12,295 nt of DNA from an uncultured Kiritimatiellota bacterium (GTDB lineage Bacteria; Verrucomicrobiota; Kiritimatiellia; RFP12; UBA1067), in NCBI GenBank assembly GCA_934654805.1, contig CAKUGW010000097.1, positions 1 to 12,295 on the forward strand, in the 5' to 3' direction. Of the stretch, positions 6,809-12,295 are shown piece by piece. The position numbers and the translations under genes were made by a program. Positions within the stretch are counted from its first letter, which is position 1; each line of letters begins with the position of its first letter. The notes under the pieces are model-generated. The model was not told where the DNA came from, made no database searches, and saw only the letters and a program-made list of their open reading frames with translations.

Positions 6809-7939
6809 ATGTTTGTTGTGATTGGCTGTCTTGTCACGGCGATTCTCGTCGCCGCCGTCGCCTTCCTGTTCATGCAGACGCGAATCGCGGCGGAGCGGCG
6901 CTTCGCCGAGGAGAAGGAGCGGACGCTTGACGCGAAGCTGGAGGCGATCGTCGCGCAGGTCTCGGACGTGACGGCGCGTTCGCTGGCCGCGCGCGAGCGG
7001 GAACTGGCCGAACGGAACGCCGCGCAGGTGCGTCCGCTCTTCGACCGGATGAAGAGCGACATCGACGCCTTCCGCCAGACGGCCGCCGCCGCGCAGACGG
7101 AGAACGCGAAGCTCGGCGCGTCGCTGAAGGAGCAGATCGAGGAGGTCGGGCGAAAGGCCGAGGGGCTTGGTCGGCAGGCGGACGAGTTCGTGACGGCCCT
7201 GAAGGGCGGCAACAAGGTTCAGGGGAACTGGGGCGAAGGCATCCTCGCGAAGACGCTGGAGAACGCGGGGCTCGTGAAGGGCGAGAACTTCACGGAGCAG
7301 GAGGGGACGCGCGAAGACCGACCCGACGTCACGGTCTTCGACGGCGCGGGACACAAGGTCTTCATCGACGCGAAGGTCAACATCACCGACTTCATCGCGG
7401 CGGTCAACGCGGCGAACGAGGGGCGGGCGGACGAGGCGGCGGCGCGCATGAAGGCGCACGCCGCCAGCGTCCGCGAGCAGGTGAAGCGGCTGGCGGCGAA
7501 GGACTATCCGACGAGCCTCGGCGGCGCGGAGGTCGTCATCATGTTCCTGCCGAGCGAGGCGACCTATTCGGCGGCGGTCATGGCGGATCCGGCGCTCATC
7601 GGGTTTGCGAACGCGAGCCGGGTCGTGCTGGCGACGCCGCAGATGCTCCTCTCGTTCCTGATGCTCTTCCGCCTCGGCATTGTCCACCAGCAGGTCGAGC
7701 GGAACAACGCCGAGATCCGCCGCCGCGCCGAGCAGCTCCTCACGCGCATGGACACGGCGTTCGTGGCGTTCGAGAAGGTCGGCAAGTCGCTCGACGACGC
7801 GACGGCGAAGTATCACGAGTGCCTGCGCAAGCTCGGCCTCGAAGGCGGCGGGCAGAACGTCATCACGCCGGCCAAGGACCTGATCCGCCTGACGAACTCA
7901 TCCGAACGGCGTAACGCCAAGGTCTTGCAGGACGCATGA
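6809..7939 (+). CDS. rmuC: RmuC-family DNA recombination protein
   Basis: RmuC limits recombination at inverted repeats in E. coli and is thought to be a nuclease-like protein. Here an N-terminal membrane helix (1-22) is followed by a coiled coil (about 25-130). The conserved RmuC core begins LKGGNKVQGNWGE (131-143). RPDV (171-174) and IDAKV (186-190) form a PD...DxK-like pattern with D173, D187 and K189. Further family blocks are VVIMFLPSEATYSAA and LATPQMLLSFLMLFR. At 376 residues it is somewhat shorter than E. coli RmuC. AAGGGAG (6793-6799) sits 9 bases before the ATG. The stop overlaps the next start as ATGA, so translation of the PD-(D/E)XK gene is probably coupled. Confidence 0.94.
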   Translation: MFVVIGCLVTAILVAAVAFLFMQTRIAAERRFAEEKERTLDAKLEAIVAQVSDVTARSLAARERELAERNAAQVRPLFDRMKSDIDAFRQTAAAAQTENAKLGASLKEQIEEVGRKAEGLGRQADEFVTALKGGNKVQGNWGEGILAKTLENAGLVKGENFTEQEGTREDRPDVTVFDGAGHKVFIDAKVNITDFIAAVNAANEGRADEAAARMKAHAASVREQVKRLAAKDYPTSLGGAEVVIMFLPSEATYSAAVMADPALIGFANASRVVLATPQMLLSFLMLFRLGIVHQQVERNNAEIRRRAEQLLTRMDTAFVAFEKVGKSLDDATAKYHECLRKLGLEGGGQNVITPAKDLIRLTNSSERRNAKVLQDA

Positions 7940-10662
7940 AGAAGTACATTGACCTGGTCGTCGAGACGCTCGCGGCGAAGATCCGCACGGATCCGAGCGG
8001 CGCCCAGTCGCTTGCGCACGTCTGCGCCGTCGTGCCGACCGCCCAGTCGGGGCGGCGGCTTCGCCTCGCCCTCGCCGAGCGGTTCGGCGCGCTCGTGCCG
8101 CCATGCGTGAAGACGCCGCTCGAATTGCTGCTCGACCTGGACGATCCCGCCCTCGCGGGGCGCACGGACGAGATCGCGGCGTTTGCGGAGGCGGTCGGCA
8201 CAAAGGACGGCGACCGTCGGACGGCGCTCGAAAAGGCGCGGCAGCTGGCGGACATTCGGACGATCCTGAGCGCCCGTGCCCTCTCCTTCGCGGATGTCGC
8301 GGAGGCGATCAAGGTCGATCTGCCCGACGAGGCGGAACGCTGGCGGGAACTTGCCGAGATCGAGACGAAGTACCTCGACGCGCTCGCCCGGCGCGGCAAG
8401 CGCGACCGCATCGAGACGATGAAGGAAAAAGGAAGCGGGGAGAAGGAAGAAGGAAGAAGGAAGAGGGAAGAGGGAAGAGGGAAGAAGGAAGAGGGAAGAG
8501 GGAAGAGGGAAGAAGGAGAGGAGAAATTCCCTTCTTTGTGCTTTGAAGACGAGAATGGTTTTGCGGAAGTCTTGAGGTTTGACGATTTTCAGGATTTCCC
8601 CGGCTCGCAAGAAAAGAAAAGCCATTCTGCACTTCTTCCTTCTTCCTTTTCCCTTCTTCCTTCTTCCCAGGTCTTCCCCTGCGCAACGCCGACGGACGAG
8701 GCGGCGCGGATTGCCGACTACTTTGCCGCCGTCGGGCCGGACGAGGCGTGGCCGGCCCTGTGCGTGGCCGATCCTGAACTCTTCCCCGAAATCGAGACGG
8801 CGTTCAAGGCGCGCGGCCTGAAGATCGTCAATCCGGCGAAGACGCGCCTCGTCACCTCGTCGCTCGGACACCTCGTGCGGCAGGTCGTTGAGCTTCAGCG
8901 CACGCAGTCCTATTCCGTCTTCTCCTCTTTCATTCGCGGCGGCGACGCCCGCCGCTGGATCTGCGGCGAGCTGCACCTGTCGGACGAGGACCTGACGGCC
9001 GCGCTCGTCGACCTCGACAACCGCCAGGCCGAGTACCTGCCCGAGAAGATCGACGACATCGCGCCGAAGACGGAGAAGAAGCTGCGCGCGATCTTCGAGT
9101 TCGTCAAGGTCCAGTTGCGCAAGAAGAGCCTGCGTTCGCTCCTCGGCGCGATCTTCCGGTCGCGTACGCTGGACGAGGCGGAGCCCGGCGACCGCGAGTT
9201 CGCGGCGGCGGCCGAGGTCGTCAGCACGCTCCTCGCCGAATGCGGCGATGACCGCGACCTGCTCGCGCTGCGGCTGGACGAGGCGACCTATTCGCTGGAG
9301 CCGGACGCGGGCGAGGTCATCGTGACGGACGGCTGGCTGGAACTGCCGTTTCTTGCGGCGGACGAGGTGGTCATTGCGGGCTTTCAGGAGGGGTGCGTGC
9401 CCGAATCCGTCGTGGGGCATCCGTTCGTGCCCGATTCGCTGCGCCGTCGGCTGGGCCTGCCCGACAACGCCGCCAAGGAGGCGCGCGATCGGGCGATCCT
9501 GCGGCTGACCGTCGGCGCGCGCGCGGCGGACGCGGTGAAGGTCTTCTTCCATGCGATTGACGCGAAGGGCGATGTCCTGAAGCCGTCGCGCCTCCTGTTC
9601 GAGACGGACGACGCCAAGGATCTCGTCGAGCGCGTGAAGGCGTTCTACGGACAGCGCGCGGGCACGCCCGAAGGCTCGGCGGCCGATCTGCCGAATGCCT
9701 GGAAGCTGCATCTGCCGATTCCGCCGGCGTTCCGCGAACTGACGAAGATTTCGCCGACGCGGCTTGACGGCTATCTGCGGTGTCCGTTCACCTACTACCT
9801 GCGCGACAAGGAGGTGCTGGGCGACAAGCGGATGGACGACCGCGCCGAGGAGCTTCAGAGCTGGGAGTACGGCAACCTCGCGCACGAGGCGCTGGAGGCG
9901 TTCGGCCTGTCGGAGCTGAAGGACTCGACGGACGCGGAGGCGATTCGCGCGTTCCTCGACGCGCGGGTCGACGCCCAGCTCGCCGCGCGTTTCGGCACGG
10001 CCGTCCCGGCGATCGTCTGGATGCAGGGCGAGTCCGTCAAGCGGCGGCTGCGGAACTTCGCGGCGCTGCAGGCGGCGCGTTGCGCGGCGGGCTGGCGCAT
10101 CGTCGCCGTCGAACGCAAGCTGGAGCTCGAATATGCGTTTGCGCGTCCGGACGGTACGCAGGGCGCGACGCGCTTCCACGGCAAGTGCGACCGCATCGAC
10201 TACAACGCGGCGACGGGCGACTGGTGCGTCATCGACTACAAGACGTGGGACAAGGCGGACAAGGCCAGGAGCTTCGAGATGAAGGGCGGCTCGTTCGTCT
10301 GGAAGAGCTTCCAGCTGCCGCTCTACTGCGCGATGCTCGATGCGGACGGCGAAGGGGAGTTTGCGGCGGCCCGGCGCGAGAAGATCTCGGCCTGCTACTG
10401 CGTGCTCGGCAAGACGGCGGACGACGTCGTCTTCTCGGAGCCGATGAACGGCGGCTACCTGCCGCAGGCCGAAGAGGAGATCCGGCGGCTGCTGCCGCGC
10501 ATCGAGCGCGGCATCTTCTGGCCGCCGAGCGCGACGCGGGACTGGAAGTGGGATTACGAGGACTGGCTCGCGCCGTCGCCCGAGGAGACCGTGGACGAGG
10601 CGTGGATCGCCGACCAGAATGCGCGGCTGGCGGTTGCGCAGGCCGCAGGAGAAATGGTATAA
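7936..10662 (+). CDS. PD-(D/E)XK nuclease family protein, RecB/AddB C-terminal type
   Basis: 908 residues. The nuclease module is C-terminal. SPTRLDGYLRCPFTYYL (about 606-622) is the typical entry motif. H650 (NLAHEALEAFG) follows, then GKCDRID with D752, VIDYKT with D767 and K769, and Q793 in FQLPLYC, the usual active-site set. The N-terminal part (VVPTAQSGRRLRLALAE, 33-49) looks like the inactive helicase-like region of AddB proteins. No Walker A motif is seen. The three C-terminal cysteines of AddB's iron-sulfur cluster are absent, leaving only C616 at the entry motif. No AddA-like gene adjoins it. Residues about 163-245 are a foreign-looking insert. It is expected to act in DNA end processing or repair, perhaps with the coupled RmuC (inference). 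The stop TAA lies within the next promoter's TATAAT. Confidence 0.85.
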   Translation: MKKYIDLVVETLAAKIRTDPSGAQSLAHVCAVVPTAQSGRRLRLALAERFGALVPPCVKTPLELLLDLDDPALAGRTDEIAAFAEAVGTKDGDRRTALEKARQLADIRTILSARALSFADVAEAIKVDLPDEAERWRELAEIETKYLDALARRGKRDRIETMKEKGSGEKEEGRRKREEGRGKKEEGRGKREEGEEKFPSLCFEDENGFAEVLRFDDFQDFPGSQEKKSHSALLPSSFSLLPSSQVFPCATPTDEAARIADYFAAVGPDEAWPALCVADPELFPEIETAFKARGLKIVNPAKTRLVTSSLGHLVRQVVELQRTQSYSVFSSFIRGGDARRWICGELHLSDEDLTAALVDLDNRQAEYLPEKIDDIAPKTEKKLRAIFEFVKVQLRKKSLRSLLGAIFRSRTLDEAEPGDREFAAAAEVVSTLLAECGDDRDLLALRLDEATYSLEPDAGEVIVTDGWLELPFLAADEVVIAGFQEGCVPESVVGHPFVPDSLRRRLGLPDNAAKEARDRAILRLTVGARAADAVKVFFHAIDAKGDVLKPSRLLFETDDAKDLVERVKAFYGQRAGTPEGSAADLPNAWKLHLPIPPAFRELTKISPTRLDGYLRCPFTYYLRDKEVLGDKRMDDRAEELQSWEYGNLAHEALEAFGLSELKDSTDAEAIRAFLDARVDAQLAARFGTAVPAIVWMQGESVKRRLRNFAALQAARCAAGWRIVAVERKLELEYAFARPDGTQGATRFHGKCDRIDYNAATGDWCVIDYKTWDKADKARSFEMKGGSFVWKSFQLPLYCAMLDADGEGEFAAARREKISACYCVLGKTADDVVFSEPMNGGYLPQAEEEIRRLLPRIERGIFWPPSATRDWKWDYEDWLAPSPEETVDEAWIADQNARLAVAQAAGEMV
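8421..8668. repeat. In-frame palindromic insert with polypurine and polypyrimidine arms
   Basis: Bases 8437-8526 are 90 uninterrupted purines, largely a 7-bp GGGAAGA-type repeat encoding an EEGRGKR heptapeptide repeat. Bases 8632-8668 are 37 uninterrupted pyrimidines, largely complementary to the left arm. Between them nested inverted repeats pair: AGAATGG 8552-8558 with CCATTCT 8622-8628, and GAAGTCTTGA 8566-8575 with TCAGGATTTC 8589-8598 (all ten pairs, two of them G-U), leaving a 13-base loop. The middle is visibly lower in GC than the rest of the gene. No stop is introduced. The shape resembles a miniature palindromic element inserted into a coding sequence; no clear target duplication was found. 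Confidence 0.75.
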
Positions 10663-10663
10663 T
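10655..10663 (+). promoter_or_regulatory. Extended -10 promoter for the thi4-thiE unit
   Basis: TGG plus TATAAT (10658-10663), with TTGCGC at 10634-10639 as a possible -35 box (18-base spacer). A start near A10671 would place the 5' end just before the first stem of the TPP riboswitch. The box overlaps the stop codon of the nuclease gene. It shares the pattern ATGGTATAAT-N-CGC-N2/3-CAT with the uppP promoter. Confidence 0.75.
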
Positions 10664-10672
10664 CCGCGTCAT

Positions 10673-10760
10673 CTTATCCGGGTGCCGGGCGCGCACGGTG
10701 CGTGCCCCGCTGAGAAAAGACCGGTCGAACCTGAACGGGGTCATCCCCGCGTAGGAAAGG
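10673..10760 (+). promoter_or_regulatory. TPP riboswitch (THI element)
   Basis: The conserved core segments are present in order: GGGTGCC (10680-10686), a long P3 stem (10687-10695 with 10699-10707), GCTGAGA (10709-10715), GAACCTGA (10727-10734), a GGGG-TCAT-CCCC hairpin (10737-10748) and GCGTAGG (10749-10755). P1 can form between CTTATCC (10673-10679) and GGAAAGG (10754-10760). The 3' strand of P1 overlaps the Shine-Dalgarno region AAAGGAAG (10756-10763) of thi4, and no terminator hairpin with a T-run follows. Thiamine diphosphate binding should therefore hide the ribosome-binding site and block translation (inference). The placement before two thiamine genes confirms the call. Confidence 0.95.
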
Positions 10761-10771
10761 AAGAAACAGTC

Positions 10772-11560
10772 ATGGCAGAGAATGCCGTCATGGAAGAGGT
10801 CATCTCCGGCGCGATCGTGCGCCGGTATTTCGAGAAGCTGCAGGACAACCTGGCGATCGACGTCGCCATCGTGGGCGCGGGGCCGAGCGGGCTCGTCGCG
10901 GCGCACGATCTCGCGAAGGCGGGCTTCAAGGTCTGCATGTACGAGTCGAAGCTCGCGCCGGGCGGCGGCACGTGGGGCGGCGGCATGCTCATGAACGAGG
11001 TCACGGTGCAGAACGACGCGGCGGAGATCCTGCGCGAGTTCGGCATCACGACCGTGCCGTATGACGCGAACTACCACACCGTCGATTCCGTCGAGATGGC
11101 CTCCGGCCTCATCTTCGGCGCGCGCAAGGCGGGCGCGGTCATCTTCAACACCGTCAAGGTCGAGGACATCGTGATGCACGAGGGCGTCGTCTCGGGCGTC
11201 GTCATCAACTGGAACCCGGTCGCGCGGCTGGAGATGCACGTCGATCCGCTCGTCGTGACGACGCGCGCCCTCATCGACGGCACGGGGCATCCGAGCGAGA
11301 TCATCAACAAGGCCGTGCACAAGGCCGGCGTCAAGGTCGACTCCCCGACGGGCGGCATCCTCGGCGAGAAGCCGATGTGGATGGCCGACGGCGAGCGCAC
11401 GACGGTCGAGAACACGAAGCGCCTCTATCCGGGGCTCTACGCTTCCGGCATGGCCGCGAACAACGTGCAGGGCGGCTTCCGCATGGGCCCGATCTTCGGC
11501 GGCATGCTCAAGAGCGGCCGCAAGATCGCCGAGATCGTCGCGGCGGACCTGCGGAAGTGA
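10772..11560 (+). CDS. thi4: Sulfide-dependent ADP-thiazole synthase (Thi4 family)
   Basis: Makes the ADP-linked thiazole carboxylate precursor of thiamine from NAD and glycine. The Rossmann motif VAIVGAGPSGLVAAHDLAKAG (31-51) binds the dinucleotide, followed by ESKLAPGGGTWGGGM. In suicidal Thi4 enzymes such as the yeast one, a Cys in a CMDPN-type motif donates sulfur. Here the matching segment is LEMHVDPL with H156, as in archaeal enzymes that use free sulfide and Fe(II) and turn over many times. GTGHPSEI and the C-terminal YPGLYASGMAANNVQGGFRMGPIFGGML region are also conserved. The start is ATG 10772 (AAAGGAAG 8 bases upstream); an upstream in-frame ATG at 10619 would run through the riboswitch and is rejected. 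At 262 residues it has the normal length. Its presence fits an anaerobic, sulfide-rich habitat. Confidence 0.95.
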   Translation: MAENAVMEEVISGAIVRRYFEKLQDNLAIDVAIVGAGPSGLVAAHDLAKAGFKVCMYESKLAPGGGTWGGGMLMNEVTVQNDAAEILREFGITTVPYDANYHTVDSVEMASGLIFGARKAGAVIFNTVKVEDIVMHEGVVSGVVINWNPVARLEMHVDPLVVTTRALIDGTGHPSEIINKAVHKAGVKVDSPTGGILGEKPMWMADGERTTVENTKRLYPGLYASGMAANNVQGGFRMGPIFGGMLKSGRKIAEIVAADLRK

Positions 11561-11589
11561 GCAGGGCCGTCGAGAGCCGAGGGGGGCAG

Positions 11590-12210
11590 ATGGAGGACTT
11601 TGGCCTTTACCTTGTCATGACCGATCCGGTCGTCGGCTACGCGCGCTGCTGCGAGGCGGCGGTGAAGGCCGGCGTCCGGATCGTCCAGCTGCGCATGAAG
11701 GACCGGTCGCGCGACGAGATCGTCGCGGTCGGCCGGGCGCTCCGCCGGATCACGGCGGGGTCGCAGACCCTCTTCATCGTGAACGACGATCCGTCGATCG
11801 CGGCGGAAGTCGAGGCGGACGGCGTGCACGTCGGGCAGGGCGACATGCCCGTCCCGGACGTGCGCCGCCGCTATCCGTCGCTGCGGATCGTCGGGCTTTC
11901 GACGCACAGCCCCGAGCAGGCGCGGCGCGCGGTCGGCGTCCGGCCCGACTACATCGGCGTCGGGCCCGTCTTCGCGACGCCGACGAAGAAGATTCCCGAC
12001 CCGACGCTCGGCGTCGAGACGGCGGGGCGCATGATCGCGTCCGTTCCGTTCCCGGCGGTGGCCATCGGCGGACTGAACCTCGACACGCTGCCGTCCGTCC
12101 TCGCGGCGGGCGCGCGCAGCTTCGCGGTCGTCCGCGCCGTCTGCGGCTCGTCCGACCCCTATGCGGCCATCCGCGCGATCCAGCGATTCGCCGAAAGCCG
12201 TGAACGGTAA
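11590..12210 (+). CDS. thiE: Thiamine-phosphate synthase (ThiE)
   Basis: Joins the thiazole phosphate to hydroxymethylpyrimidine diphosphate to give thiamine phosphate. The TIM-barrel motifs are all recognisable: VQLRMKDRSRDEI near the start, FIVNDDPSIAAEVEADGVHVGQGDMP, IVGLSTHSPEQA, DYIGVGPVFATPTKK, AVAIGGLNLDTL and FAVVRAV. At 206 residues it matches the family length. ATG 11590 is chosen because GAGG (11579-11582) sits 7 bases upstream. A GTG at 11557, overlapping the thi4 stop as GTGA, is in frame and would add 11 residues; it is possible but less likely. It follows thi4 by 29 bases, so both are under the TPP riboswitch. No pyrimidine-branch gene (thiC, thiD) lies in the window. Confidence 0.95.
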   Translation: MEDFGLYLVMTDPVVGYARCCEAAVKAGVRIVQLRMKDRSRDEIVAVGRALRRITAGSQTLFIVNDDPSIAAEVEADGVHVGQGDMPVPDVRRRYPSLRIVGLSTHSPEQARRAVGVRPDYIGVGPVFATPTKKIPDPTLGVETAGRMIASVPFPAVAIGGLNLDTLPSVLAAGARSFAVVRAVCGSSDPYAAIRAIQRFAESRER

Positions 12211-12295
12211 AGGCCTTGTCCGCCGCGTCCGGAACTAAACTTGGATTCCAGAACTAAATCCTAACTTTGGGTGTTGAGCCGTTAGGGCTGTCCTC
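12211..12295. other. AT-richer non-coding tail, unrecognised
   Basis: No gene is evident. GC drops noticeably after 12230. GAACTAAA occurs twice (12232-12239 and 12251-12258), GGATT (12243-12247) is inverted as AATCC (12257-12261), and AGCC-GTTAG-GGCT could form a small hairpin at 12277-12289. It may be the edge of a mobile element or the spacer before the next gene. No terminator with a T-run is seen after thiE. Confidence 0.4.

Noticed and set aside
8437..8668. CRISPR array or spacer-repeat structure
   Set aside because: The repeats are 7 bp, contiguous and without spacers; there are no cas genes in the window.
7813..10179. Long open frame on the - strand opposite the nuclease gene (788 codons)
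   Set aside because: Shadow of the + strand gene; composition is Arg/Leu-rich and it runs through the palindromic insert without any family motif.
9781..10662. AddB-type iron-sulfur cluster in the nuclease
   Set aside because: Only the first cysteine (LRCPF) is present; the C-terminal cysteine triad is missing after the Q793 motif.
10619..10771. N-terminal extension of thi4 from ATG 10619
   Set aside because: It overlaps the nuclease end, the promoter and the TPP riboswitch; the Thi4 family begins near MAENAVMEEV with a good ribosome-binding site.
10772..11560. Suicidal (Cys-donor) Thi4
   Set aside because: The donor position is His (H156 in LEMHVDPL), as in sulfide-dependent enzymes.

Overview
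The window is a GC-rich bacterial stretch in which every recognisable gene lies on the + strand. No marker gene fixes the taxon. The mix suggests an anaerobic, diderm bacterium, perhaps of the Planctomycetes-Verrucomicrobia-Kiritimatiellota group. Clues are a signal-peptide-bearing ExbB, duplicated ExbD, a squalene-cyclase-like toroid protein, a lipoprotein-export permease, and a His-type (sulfide-dependent) Thi4, a form expected in sulfide-rich anoxic habitats. This placement is inference.

Layout. Bases 1-71 look like the 3' end of a group II intron (half of domain V, then domain VI) in sense orientation. Its predicted last base is followed, in frame, by what looks like codon 2 of an exbB-like gene. 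Next comes an energy-transduction cluster: exbB (to 890), two exbD genes (974-1474 and 1478-1888) and a 582-residue protein (1957-3705). That protein has a TonB-like N-terminal half (cytoplasmic tail, one membrane helix, Glu/Pro-rich linker) fused to an alpha/alpha-toroid domain of the prenyltransferase/squalene-oxidase-repeat type. A LolC/LolE-type permease with a TTG start (3709-4938) and a tRNA-dihydrouridine synthase (4952-5998) follow closely.

A new transcription unit probably starts at an extended -10 box inside the end of the dus gene. Its box lies only 8 bases before the uppP start codon (5991-6785), which suggests leaderless mRNA. rmuC (6809-7939) follows, overlapping by ATGA a large PD-(D/E)XK nuclease of RecB/AddB C-terminal type (7936-10662). 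The nuclease gene carries an in-frame, lower-GC, palindromic insert of about 250 bp flanked by polypurine and polypyrimidine arms.

A second, nearly identical extended -10 box overlaps the nuclease stop codon and drives a TPP riboswitch (10673-10760), then thi4 (10772-11560) and thiE (11590-12210). These two make the thiazole moiety and join it to the pyrimidine for thiamine. The last 85 bases are AT-richer, non-coding and unrecognised.

A recurring oddity is short, degenerate tandem repeats (periods 7-9 bp) in spacers and inside two genes. The most promising points are the TonB-toroid/ExbB/ExbD2 cluster, the intron at the start of exbB, and the palindromic coding insert.
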